This document shows positions 1 through 7,049 of a stretch of DNA of 42,125 bases, in pieces (position 1 is the first letter of the stretch; every line of letters begins with the position of its first letter). The notes under the pieces are model-generated. The model was not told the DNA's origin and did not search any database. It saw only the letters and a list, made by a program, of their open reading frames with translations. The position numbers were made by a program, and so were the translations under genes. Source of the stretch: Actinomycetota bacterium (GTDB lineage Bacteria > Actinomycetota > Acidimicrobiia > Acidimicrobiales > RAAP-2); the NCBI GenBank assembly GCA_029850535.1, contig JARCRU010000118.1, positions 1 through 42,125 on the forward strand, in the 5' to 3' direction.

Positions 1-279
1 CGTTTCCAACTCAATGAGTACCTGGCGACGTTCGGCGGCCACATTGGCTACGCGGTTCTCGAGGAGCACCGTCGCAAAGGGTACGCAACAGAGATGTTGC
101 GCCAAGCCCTCCAACTCGAAACGGCGAACGGCGTCTCTTCCGTGCTCCTCACCTGTGACGATGACAACATCGGCTCGGCCGCTGTTATCGAACGTTGCGG
201 GGGGATCTTGGAAAGCGTGGGACCCGACGAGAACGGTGTTCTCTTTCGTCGCTACTGGGTGCGATCCAGCCGCCCATAG
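1..279 (+). CDS. GNAT-family N-acetyltransferase, 3' part only
   Basis: This is the C-terminal part of a GCN5-related acetyltransferase; the window opens inside the gene. Translated from base 1, the first residues contain GHIGYAVLEEHRRKGYAT. This matches GNAT motif A, in which the R-R-K-G-Y-A segment forms the pyrophosphate-binding loop for acetyl-CoA. The later stretch DDDNIGSAAVIERCGG matches motif B (N-x-x-S-x-x-x-I-x-x-x-G), and RRYWV fits the C-terminal strand. The acceptor cannot be deduced. About half of a usual 150-180 aa domain is missing, so no start can be given. GNAT enzymes acetylate amines on antibiotics, proteins or small molecules. Family assignment is firm; function is open. 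Confidence 0.85.
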   Translation, partial: RFQLNEYLATFGGHIGYAVLEEHRRKGYATEMLRQALQLETANGVSSVLLTCDDDNIGSAAVIERCGGILESVGPDENGVLFRRYWVRSSRP

Positions 280-797
280 GCCATTTGATAAGTGGTAGGG
301 ACATGGATACCCCTCTTCAATAATCTCCTGCCAGCGCCCAGGTGGTAGCACTACTTCCTCAACTTCCGTCGTACGAGCCACGACGAGCGTCACCTGATCT
401 CTGACTCAGCCCTCGTGCCAGATCTACGGAGTGGCTCTGGTGAGACCAAGGTGCAGTGCCGTTGCCCCTCATCACCTCGACTATGAGTGTCCCGTGACGT
501 ATCCACACCCACCAGGGCTCGCCATTGCGCCACGTGATCAACATCTTGGCGCGGCACGTCATTTCCGTTCATCGACGCTTCCCAGGGGTGACACGATCAA
601 TCCCCCTCCCCTTCTGCTCATGAAGTCGCGCACGACCGAGTGCTCTCGCGGATTCGTCAAGGCGAGTCAGCTCATTGTCCTGACCATGACCGCAGTGAAG
701 GAGGAGTTAGTGCGCGAGAAACGTTGTCGATTGCGTACTGCGCGGTTATCGGACTGTGTAGGAAGCCGCGAATAGCCAGCGAGTCCACCATCTGGGT
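280..797. other. Gap without a recognised gene
   Basis: About 520 bases between the GNAT gene and the trpS leader. Short open frames exist on both strands, but none has a recognisable domain, a convincing ribosome binding site or typical composition. No tRNA, repeat or clear terminator was seen. The 3' end of this gap must carry the promoter for the trpS leader transcript. Confidence 0.5.
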
Positions 798-803
798 TAG
801 CAT
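798..803 (+). promoter_or_regulatory. Candidate -10 box for the trpS leader
   Basis: TAGCAT fits the TANNNT consensus and lies 7 nt before the ATG at 811. A transcript from here would begin at or very close to the leader-peptide start codon, so the leader could be read as a leaderless mRNA. No good -35 hexamer is visible 16-18 bp upstream, so this is only a candidate. Confidence 0.4.
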
Positions 804-810
804 CCATTTG

Positions 811-852
811 ATGACCGAGAGCATGATGACCAAGTGGTGGTGGCCGCAGTAG
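811..852 (+). CDS. Trp-rich leader peptide of the trpS attenuator
   Basis: A 13-codon reading frame translates as MTESMMTKWWWPQ and ends with TAG at 850-852. Three adjacent TGG codons at 835-843 are the hallmark of a leader peptide that senses charged tRNA-Trp by ribosome stalling. It stops 107 nt before the start codon of a tryptophanyl-tRNA synthetase gene and just before a set of alternative hairpins. ATG 823 and ATG 826 are other possible starts, giving 9 or 8 residues; no strong Shine-Dalgarno precedes any of them. ATG 811 is preferred because a -10-like box lies 7 nt before it. The peptide itself probably has no function beyond being translated. Confidence 0.85.
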   Translation: MTESMMTKWWWPQ

Positions 853-903
853 AGCGGTCCACCTCTGTCGTGCTGTGCCAGGGACCGCCTTCGGGGGGTC
901 CCT
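836..903 (+). promoter_or_regulatory. Ribosome-mediated transcription attenuator of trpS
   Basis: Four segments can pair in mutually exclusive ways. Segment 1 (GGCCGC, 842-847, within the last Trp, Pro and Gln codons) pairs with segment 2 (GCGGTC, 854-859), extended by GGTG 836-839 with CACC 860-863. Segment 2 (GCGGTCC, 854-860) also pairs perfectly with segment 3 (GGACCGC, 882-888). Segment 3 (880-889) pairs with segment 4 (894-903) to form a terminator. A ribosome stalled on the Trp codons covers segment 1, favours 2:3 and lets transcription continue. Smooth translation to the stop at 850-852 masks segment 2 and allows 3:4. This is the classical trp attenuation logic, applied here to the synthetase gene. 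Confidence 0.82.
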
Positions 904-907
904 TTCT
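880..907 (+). terminator. Attenuator terminator hairpin (3:4)
   Basis: AGGGACC (880-886) pairs with GGTCCCT (897-903). Inside it, CC 888-889 pairs with GG 894-895 around one G-G mismatch and closes a C(UUCG)G tetraloop, which is very stable. The tract after the stem is only moderately U-rich (TTTCT, then GCTTCT), so termination may be partial. Confidence 0.75.
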
Positions 908-924
908 GCTTCTCTGAGCAGGTA

Positions 925-952
925 CCTCCTGAAGGCAATAGTGATCAGGAGG
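925..952 (+). promoter_or_regulatory. Possible Shine-Dalgarno-sequestering stem before trpS
   Basis: CCTCCT (925-930) is exactly complementary to AGGAGG (947-952), which is the ribosome binding site of the GTG start at 960. The loop is 16 nt. If formed, it would add translational control downstream of the attenuator. A 6-bp complement to a Shine-Dalgarno sequence can arise by chance, so the claim is modest. Confidence 0.4.
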
Positions 953-959
953 AAACGCA

Positions 960-2030
960 GTGTCACTCACCATCAACAACGAGAGTTTTGAGGTCGCCAC
1001 TCGGCGGAGCCGGGAGTTGGAGACCCAGATCCAAGACCATCCGGAGCGATTTCGAATGCTCACGGGGGACCGACCGACGGGTCCTCTCCATATCGGGCAC
1101 CTCTTTGGGACACTGCTCAATCGCGTCCGAATGCAGGAGTTAGGCGTCGACGTCTTCGTGCTGATCGCCGACTATCAGACGATCACCGACCGTGACGCGC
1201 CAGAGAGAATCCGCGATGACGTCCTGGGTCTCGTCGCCGATTACCTCGCCGTCGGGATCGATCCGAACAAAGCCACGATCTTCGCACACAGCCAGATCGC
1301 CGAAATCAATCAACTCATGCTCCCGTTCCTCAGTCTGGTGGGCGTGGGCGAACTCCAGAGGAACCCCACGGTGAAGGAGGAGTTCGCAGTGAGTGGCGGA
1401 TCCTCCATGAACGCCTTGATGTTCACCTATCCGGTCCACCAGGCCGCCGACATTCTGTTTTGCGGGGCCAACGTCGTTCCCGTGGGACGCGATCAGCTGC
1501 CGCACGTGGAACTCGCCCGACTCATCGCTCGTCGCTTCAACGACCGCTATAACTCCGGCGAGCCGTTGTTCCTCGAGCCCACGGCACTGCTCAGTAATGC
1601 GCCGTTGATCCTCGGACTCGACGGACGCAAGATGAGCAAGAGCCGCAACAACGCGATCGCGCTGGCTATGGATGAGGACGAGACCGCACGAATTGTGAGC
1701 GCGGCCCCGACGGACGCCGAACGACGGATCACGTTCGACCCGGTCCGCCGCCCCGAGGTGTCGAACCTTCTCTCGATCCTCTCTCTCTGCACGGACGAGA
1801 CCCCCTCGGCCGTCGCCGAGGAGATCGGAGACAGCGGATCGCGAGAGGTGAAGAGACGCTTGACGGAGGCCCTGAATGAACGACTCCGTCCGATTAGAGA
1901 ACGGCGACGCGAACTACTGAAGGACCCCGCCCACCTGAGCATCGTGTTGGCACGCGGCGACGAGCGAGCCCGCGAGATCGCTGCTCAGACGCTGAACCGC
2001 GTTCTAGAGTCGATGCACATGCGCTACTAG
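960..2030 (+). CDS. trpS: Tryptophanyl-tRNA synthetase, auxiliary (indolmycin-resistant-like) type
   Basis: Charges tRNA-Trp with tryptophan in the cytoplasm. The 356-aa protein has the class I signatures HIGH at residues 44-47 (PLHIGHLFG) and KMSKS at 224-228. The GTG start at 960 follows AGGAGG by 7 nt. The segment GDRPTGPLHIGHLFG...IADYQTITDRD resembles the second, antibiotic-resistant TrpRS class of streptomycetes rather than the housekeeping enzyme. Aligned by eye with the Bacillus enzyme, the His of DQHAIT, which contacts indolmycin, corresponds to Gln73 here (DYQTIT). The gene sits behind a Trp-codon attenuator, a control described for the auxiliary enzyme of Streptomyces coelicolor. 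Whether the genome has another trpS cannot be seen here. It is transcribed alone; the next gene is convergent. Indolmycin resistance itself is an inference. Confidence 0.93.
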   Translation: MSLTINNESFEVATRRSRELETQIQDHPERFRMLTGDRPTGPLHIGHLFGTLLNRVRMQELGVDVFVLIADYQTITDRDAPERIRDDVLGLVADYLAVGIDPNKATIFAHSQIAEINQLMLPFLSLVGVGELQRNPTVKEEFAVSGGSSMNALMFTYPVHQAADILFCGANVVPVGRDQLPHVELARLIARRFNDRYNSGEPLFLEPTALLSNAPLILGLDGRKMSKSRNNAIALAMDEDETARIVSAAPTDAERRITFDPVRRPEVSNLLSILSLCTDETPSAVAEEIGDSGSREVKRRLTEALNERLRPIRERRRELLKDPAHLSIVLARGDERAREIAAQTLNRVLESMHMRY

Positions 2031-2050
2031 AAGTGGTCGCCGACCAAAGC

Positions 2051-2123
2051 GCCCGCGAGACGAACCACGGGCGACAACCCTACGCACCGACCAGTCTTTC
2101 CGCGACGACGTCGTCTCGCGGGC
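2051..2123. repeat. 13-bp perfect inverted repeat between convergent genes
   Basis: GCCCGCGAGACGA at 2051-2063 is repeated in inverted orientation at 2111-2123, with 47 bases between the arms. It lies in the 164-bp space between the ends of trpS and the S66 peptidase gene, so a bidirectional terminator or mRNA 3' stem is the simplest reading. There is no T tract on either side. A perfect 12-nt palindrome, GACGACGTCGTC, overlaps the right arm at 2104-2115. Confidence 0.6.
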
Positions 2124-2194
2124 ACTTCGCCCGACGTGTTCGCACTGACACCAGCGAAACGCGTCTGAGTTCGCGGCCCTGCGAACGTGAGCGT

Positions 2195-3247
2195 TCAGTA
2201 CTGGACCGATATCCGCCGAGTGAGACCGTCGACCGTCATCGCGCCACCGTAGGGCAGGACGTACTGGGGATCGGTGTGACCAAAGTCTGGACCGTACACG
2301 AACAACGCCGTGGGGTTGTAGATCTCGAGGGCGCGCAGCACCGCCGCTTCCTGGTCCAGGCGAAAGGCGTCGCGCTGCGCCTCGCCGAGCGGCGCGGAGG
2401 GGCTCCAGGCCTTGGCCTTGGCGAACACCACCGCGGGGAACTGCGCCAGCAGACCTCGCTCGCCCATGTTGCGCAGCATGCGAAAGACCTCGTCGGCCGA
2501 GGGCATCTCCTCCGAGGTCTCCAGCATCAAGACACTTCCCGCGTACGCCTCGTTCGGAAGTATCCACCGGTTGGCGGCGAGGTTCCAGTGCAGGATCTCG
2601 AGGTTCCCGCCCCAGGTCCGCCCCGAGACGACGCGACCCTCGTTGTGCCAATGCCAGCCCGCCTCGGGCGTCGTGGCGAGAGGACTCGCGAGCGTCGACG
2701 GGTCCTCCCAACTGGGTTGGAGGTCGGTGAACGCCTCCAACGGCGTCACCTCGACAACGCCCTCGTCAAAGAGGGCGTGACGCAGAGAGTCAATGAAGGC
2801 TCGATGTGGTCCACCGGGCCGGGCGAGGTGGACCAGGGTAGAACCACCGTGGTAACTGACAACACCGAGGTTCCAGAGATAGTTCAAGATGTTGGTGTTG
2901 TCCGAATAGCCAAAGTACGCCTTGGGATTCGACGAGATCACGTGCGCGTCGAGGTGCGACAGGACCGTGATCTGGTCCGATCCGCCGATGACGGCCATGA
3001 CTGCCCTGATCTCGGGATCGGCGAAGGCGGCGTTGAGATCACGGGCCCGCGACTCGGGTGACGCACCCACCTGACGAGTCGTGGGGTACTCGACGGGCAC
3101 GAGATCGAACTCGTCGCGCAGTACGTTGACACCGATATCGTGCACGTCGGGGAACACTCCCGCACCCGCCCACGAGGGCGACACGATGGCGACCCGATCA
3201 CCCGACTGGAGCTTGGGGGGGATGTGAAACGTCGCGGCGTGGTTCAT
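2195..3247 (-). CDS. S66-family serine peptidase (LD-carboxypeptidase/MccF type)
   Basis: Family S66 cleaves peptide or amide bonds next to D-amino acids (LD-carboxypeptidases in murein recycling) or in aminoacyl-nucleotide antibiotics (MccF, microcin C immunity). With ATG 3247 the protein is 350 aa. The N-terminal sequence LQSGDRVAIVSPS is the usual opening. The nucleophile is Ser115 in GYSDNT, followed by Glu243 in LMLETSEE and His324 in GHTDPQ, which gives a full Ser-Glu-His triad. There is no signal peptide, so it acts in the cytoplasm. ATG 3247 is preferred over ATG 3298 because the 17 extra residues are not family-like and a TATTCT box lies 6 nt before ATG 3247. The MccF-like triad spacing and the nearby resistant-type TrpRS make a detoxifying role worth considering; murein recycling is the alternative. 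Confidence 0.85.
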   Translation of the reverse strand: MNHAATFHIPPKLQSGDRVAIVSPSWAGAGVFPDVHDIGVNVLRDEFDLVPVEYPTTRQVGASPESRARDLNAAFADPEIRAVMAVIGGSDQITVLSHLDAHVISSNPKAYFGYSDNTNILNYLWNLGVVSYHGGSTLVHLARPGGPHRAFIDSLRHALFDEGVVEVTPLEAFTDLQPSWEDPSTLASPLATTPEAGWHWHNEGRVVSGRTWGGNLEILHWNLAANRWILPNEAYAGSVLMLETSEEMPSADEVFRMLRNMGERGLLAQFPAVVFAKAKAWSPSAPLGEAQRDAFRLDQEAAVLRALEIYNPTALFVYGPDFGHTDPQYVLPYGGAMTVDGLTRRISVQY

Positions 3248-3253
3248 CAGGAA

Positions 3254-3259
3254 AGAATA
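3254..3259 (-). promoter_or_regulatory. Candidate leaderless -10 box for the S66 peptidase
   Basis: On the minus strand TATTCT is followed by exactly 6 nt and then the ATG at 3247. This is the spacing expected when transcription starts at the first base of the start codon. No good -35 hexamer is visible. Confidence 0.45.
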
Positions 3260-3298
3260 CTCATCTCCTCGGTTTCTGGCCCGCCGACGCCCGATCAT

Positions 3299-3690
3299 GG
3301 TCGCTCAGCCCGGGTTGCGGGTTAGGAATCGCGGCGCAGCCACTTCACCTCTGCCAATCGGCATCACTCAGGGCGGACGAGTGCCGCAATGACAACGAAA
3401 GGCGGGTGACCAGAGCATCACGATGTGGACGTAGGGTGCCGGCGACTACATCGATTCCCAGAGTGGTCCAGGGCGACAAGCGCGATCGCGCGACCAGTGG
3501 CGAGGAGGCGAACATTGCCTCGACGTAGGCCGCGGGACCACGCGATCGTCCCGACGAGTCAACCAGGCACAATCGGTCGGTCACTGGACCGCAACGTTAC
3601 GGACGTCACTGCTCGCACGCGTCAGCCAAATGCGGGAGACCGGAACCAACTTCGTACGTCGTTTCCAGATCGTCGTAATTGCTGACGGGC
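3299..3690. other. Gap without a recognised gene
   Basis: About 390 bases between the LuxR-type regulator gene and the S66 peptidase gene. Short open frames occur on both strands (for example 3345-3584 minus, 3425-3685 plus). None has a recognisable domain or ribosome binding site, and none was accepted. Confidence 0.45.
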
Positions 3691-4725
3691 CTACTCGGCG
3701 AGACCGCGAGCAATCGTCACCGCTTCGCGTTGGCTCGACACCCCGATGCACCGGTAGAGATTTTCTAGATGTTTGTGCACGGTGCGCACACTGATTCCGA
3801 GTTCTCCCGCAACCTCAGCACTGGTGTGGCCCTGGGCCAGAATCGCCAGCACCTGCGCCTCGCGAGCGCTGATACCGAGCACACTCTGTAGGTCCGGCGC
3901 ATGGAGTAATTCGTCACGTCGAACGGTGACAACGGCACCCGGGTCAACGCGCGTAGAGGTCGCGAGCCATTGCGCTCCTGCCGCCTCCCAGCGCAATCGA
4001 CGCGTGCGGCTCGCGAGGCGCGTGAGAAAGACCGTCGCGGGCTCCACCGTGTCGGGGGGCAAGACGGTGGACAATCGATCAAGCGCACCCTCGGTACATT
4101 CAGTAACTACTCCCTCGGGGGACAACACGAACACGTCGCATCCCGCGCCCGACAAGCCCACACGCAGATACTCGGCGGCGCGTTCAAGTTCTACGAGGTA
4201 GGCGACGTTGTGATACGCCGAGACGAGAAGCGGTCGCAGCATCTCGAGTCGATCACGCTCCCTATCGGTGAATGCACGATCACGATTAGCCGCTAACCCG
4301 ATGATGCGCGTCTCTCCCACGCGCAAGGAGATAGCGAGTTGATCCTCGACATTGAGACGTTGGAAGAAATCGGAGTAAATACCTCTATGGTGGAACTCCC
4401 TCGACGTCAGAACGTCCGAAATACGAAGCGCTGCTCCGCTGCCGCTACGACGCATCTCGGTGATTACGGGGTGGTCATCGAGGTGATACAGAAATGCGGC
4501 GAGCAGATCCGGGGAAAAGGTCTCGCCCGGGTCCTCTCGGAAGTCCACCCCCGGGTTACTGTGATCGACCTCGTTGTACGTGACGAAGTCGCAGTCCACG
4601 AGCCACCGACAAGAAGCGAGAACGGCGTCGGCGAAGCCGTCGAGCGTGCGCGCCGAGAGACAGTGCTCCGCGGCCGACAGGATATCGCCGACGTCGGAAT
4701 CACTTAGCGCCATATCCGGCGCCAC
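3691..4725 (-). CDS. LuxR-family transcriptional regulator with N-terminal sensor region
   Basis: A 344-aa cytoplasmic DNA-binding protein. The last 65 residues are a LuxR/GerE helix-turn-helix: LGISAREAQVLAILAQGHTS, then AEVAGELGISVRTVHKHLENLY, the standard pattern with the recognition helix in ISVRTVHKHL. Residues 1-270 lack a receiver Asp and resemble the GAF/PAS-like N-terminal halves of orphan LuxR regulators; the ligand is unknown. The first codon is GTG 4725, with ATG 4713 (MALSDSDVG) as an alternative; neither has a strong Shine-Dalgarno. It stands alone between two long gaps, so its targets cannot be named. It might act on the neighbouring S66 peptidase gene, which has the same orientation 440 bp downstream, but nothing in the sequence shows this. 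Confidence 0.85.
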   Translation of the reverse strand: MAPDMALSDSDVGDILSAAEHCLSARTLDGFADAVLASCRWLVDCDFVTYNEVDHSNPGVDFREDPGETFSPDLLAAFLYHLDDHPVITEMRRSGSGAALRISDVLTSREFHHRGIYSDFFQRLNVEDQLAISLRVGETRIIGLAANRDRAFTDRERDRLEMLRPLLVSAYHNVAYLVELERAAEYLRVGLSGAGCDVFVLSPEGVVTECTEGALDRLSTVLPPDTVEPATVFLTRLASRTRRLRWEAAGAQWLATSTRVDPGAVVTVRRDELLHAPDLQSVLGISAREAQVLAILAQGHTSAEVAGELGISVRTVHKHLENLYRCIGVSSQREAVTIARGLAE

Positions 4726-5616
4726 GACGGGTCAACGGGCAGCACTCCTGAACGCGGCGGCGCCGAGAGACCAACGGTCTGAGTCTGACGTCGTGCACAA
4801 CCAAAATGTTCAAAATGCGGGCCCCACGGTTGGGCCGGGCGCTCGAATCCAGCCGGGGCGCCGAGAGTCAACGAGTCCTCAGACATCACGCCCGCCACGA
4901 GTACAGCGCGAATTGATCTCCAGTCGCACGGGTTCTCGAGCATCACGACCGGGGAGAATCTCGGCAAACCTGATGGGCACACGCAGGTGACCGTCTTTAT
5001 CTCCACTGGTCAAGAGGTCCAACATCACAACCTCTCCCCTCTGAGGCGGCGCATTCTCTACTAACATTTCGCAAGATAGCACGTGCGCGCTCCCCGCGGC
5101 GAAATCGAGCAGATCAGCATTCCGCGGGACTGACGGGTCGAACGACCGAGTGACACTCACCCGTCGAACCATCCAGTGACGGGAAGAACTCAGCCACCTT
5201 AGCTCTCTGGCTCCGAAGTGGCGATCCGCCCGACGACCCACGTTCGGGACACTCCGCTCCAGGGTTAGGTGTCACCACTGTGTCCTCGGTGACGCCACCG
5301 ACCGTCAAACTTCACGATGGTCAACTCCACCACGTCGAAATCGGTCGCGGATCCTCATTCGAAGAGTCCTTTCCTCGATAATGACTTGCCGCAACACGCC
5401 CAAGAATGGGCCGCAGTCACGGTCGTCGACGTCGTCTCGTACCCGTCGAGCACCGATCGTAACTCTGACGTAGTCGATCCAGGTGCCGCACGACTCAGTG
5501 CGAGCAATACCCATCACCCGACCACGACGACGACGCCCCCGCGCTGGTGCGGGGACCCTGAGAAGATGACCCGAAGCGACCCGGGAGTTCAAAGTCGTCC
5601 GAGCTCCTCTCGCGTC
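4726..5616. other. 890-bp gap; one doubtful minus-strand frame
   Basis: No gene here could be recognised. The best candidate is a minus-strand frame at 4879-5241 (120 codons, or 97 from ATG 5172). Its product includes VTRSFDPSVPRNADLLDF and later LVENAPP and GHLRVPIRF, faintly like a worn anti-sigma-factor kinase fold. The resemblance is too weak to call. Other open frames (4704-5006 and 5305-5592 minus, 5317-5991 plus) overlap each other and look like chance frames. The region may hold decayed sequence. Confidence 0.35.
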
Positions 5617-6831
5617 TCATCTGGCGTCGGTCGACGAATCACCAGTCATCCTCTTGCGATACCTAGCGGAGAACCAGTACCAACCACCCGTGAGAACCAC
5701 GAGGATAACGAGTTGGGTCAGGGTGGTGACTCTTCGCCACAAGAGAAGAGACGAGACCACCGCGACGACCACGTCGGCCACCTGAACGCCTCGCGTGAGT
5801 CGGCGCGAATGCACCAGGGTCCCTCGGTCCTGATGCGTCACCCCCGACTGGGAGGCACCCGTACGAAGGACGCCTCGCACAGTTCTCACTCCTCGTTCCA
5901 GGTTCCGACGAGTCACGCAGGCAGACGGGGATGGCCCCGTCAACCACGCGAGTCCCGCCACCACTGCGCCGCCGAGCGACACCCAGAGTAAGTACCTAGC
6001 GAGGGTGGACGTCATGGTGGTCAAGATCGACGACGTCACCGAAGGTGGCGTGGGCGCGAGGGGCGAGGCCGACGCGATGGCAATGGTGAGGTTGGCGTAG
6101 GTCACGAGACCACTACCCACGGCGACGAGCCCCAGGCGGCGAACGCCCTGGCGCCGGGGGCGTGACGTCATGACGACACCACCGCCGCTGAGGACACCGA
6201 GGAATGGAAAGAGCCACCACAGCACCGTCGCGAGGTGGTAATAGCGCTGCGCTTGGTGAAGTTCGCGCACGTTGAGTATCTGCACGCTGAGTGTCGGGTG
6301 GCGAGAGAGTTGCTGCTTGAGGGGATCGAGGAACGTCACCCCATGGGCGTCGAGTTGTGTGATCGCGCCGAGCATCGCGGGAGTGAGGTCGATGACGACG
6401 GCGCGAGCGCGCGAGACGCCCACGCTCACTCGACCTTCGAGCAGGTCCACGGCGACGCGATGGGTGAGTCGATTCTCCGAGTCCCAGAGTCGTTGGAACG
6501 TTGCGCTCCCGAGCGTCACCGTGATCGCCTCGGCGATCGTGTGCTGTAGCGCGCTCGTCAAGGTGGGCGCGAGGAGTCCCGCACCCGGGGGAAGCGACGC
6601 GGCGATGCGGTGTTCGACGTCGAAATCTCGAACGATCGTTACCGCACCCTCTTGGGCGAGGTAGGCAGTGACCACGGGGTCACTCGCGAGGGGGTGGAGG
6701 GTCGCGACCCATCGATCCGTGCTCGACACCGTGCTCTGCGCCCACCACGACACGACGGCCAGGGGCAACAGGAGTGCGAAGGCGGCGGCGAGCACGCGCG
6801 AAACCCAGCGCTTGGACTCACGAGCACTCAC
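5617..6831 (-). CDS. Integral membrane protein of unknown function
   Basis: About 404 aa. There is one N-terminal membrane segment (AAAFALLLPLAVVSWWAQ), then an external region of about 160 residues, then three or four more hydrophobic segments (around HLATVLWWLFPFLGVLSGGG, LGLVAVGSGLVTYANLTIAI, LLWVSLGGAVVAGLAWLTG), and near the end a pair around VADVVVAVVSSLLLW and LVILVVLTGGWYWFSA. No enzyme motif is seen. Proteins with this layout are common in actinomycetes and uncharacterised. A TTG at 6840 would add three residues. GTG 6831 is preferred because a good promoter places the transcript start next to it. It sits between a long gap and the prpB end, with 218 bp to prpB, so it is probably a separate transcript. 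Confidence 0.75.
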   Translation of the reverse strand: MSARESKRWVSRVLAAAFALLLPLAVVSWWAQSTVSSTDRWVATLHPLASDPVVTAYLAQEGAVTIVRDFDVEHRIAASLPPGAGLLAPTLTSALQHTIAEAITVTLGSATFQRLWDSENRLTHRVAVDLLEGRVSVGVSRARAVVIDLTPAMLGAITQLDAHGVTFLDPLKQQLSRHPTLSVQILNVRELHQAQRYYHLATVLWWLFPFLGVLSGGGVVMTSRPRRQGVRRLGLVAVGSGLVTYANLTIAIASASPLAPTPPSVTSSILTTMTSTLARYLLWVSLGGAVVAGLAWLTGPSPSACVTRRNLERGVRTVRGVLRTGASQSGVTHQDRGTLVHSRRLTRGVQVADVVVAVVSSLLLWRRVTTLTQLVILVVLTGGWYWFSARYRKRMTGDSSTDAR

Positions 6832-6839
6832 GCTGTGCA

Positions 6840-6868
6840 ATGGTAGGGCAGTGTGGCACCACCGTCGA
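6840..6868 (-). promoter_or_regulatory. Candidate promoter of the membrane protein gene
   Basis: On the minus strand a -35-like TCGACG (6863-6868) is separated by exactly 17 bp from TACCAT (6840-6845). GTG 6831 begins 8 nt later, so the transcript would be leaderless or nearly so. Confidence 0.45.
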
Positions 6869-7049
6869 CGTGACGCTCTCCTTGGCGCGACGAGAAGGTC
6901 CAGACACGAGTCGGGAGTGATGCCCGCGGTGGCGTCGACGTCGAGCGGCGACCCGGGCGCCTCGCTGACGCGGGCGAGCCCGTTGACACCCGATTCCGCT
7001 AGTGCCGAGCGACGCGCTCGGGCTGATCACGCGCGGGGTTGGGCGTTCC

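Noticed and set aside
835..960. T-box riboswitch in the trpS leader
   Set aside because: The T-box consensus (AGGGTGGNACCGCG) and a specifier stem are not present. The Trp-codon peptide explains the alternative stems better.
2033..3061. 342-codon open frame on the plus strand
   Set aside because: Antisense to the S66 peptidase, which has a full catalytic triad.
4879..5241. Anti-sigma-factor kinase-like gene
   Set aside because: Only faint resemblance; the N and G boxes of an ATPase domain cannot be found, so it was not listed as a gene.
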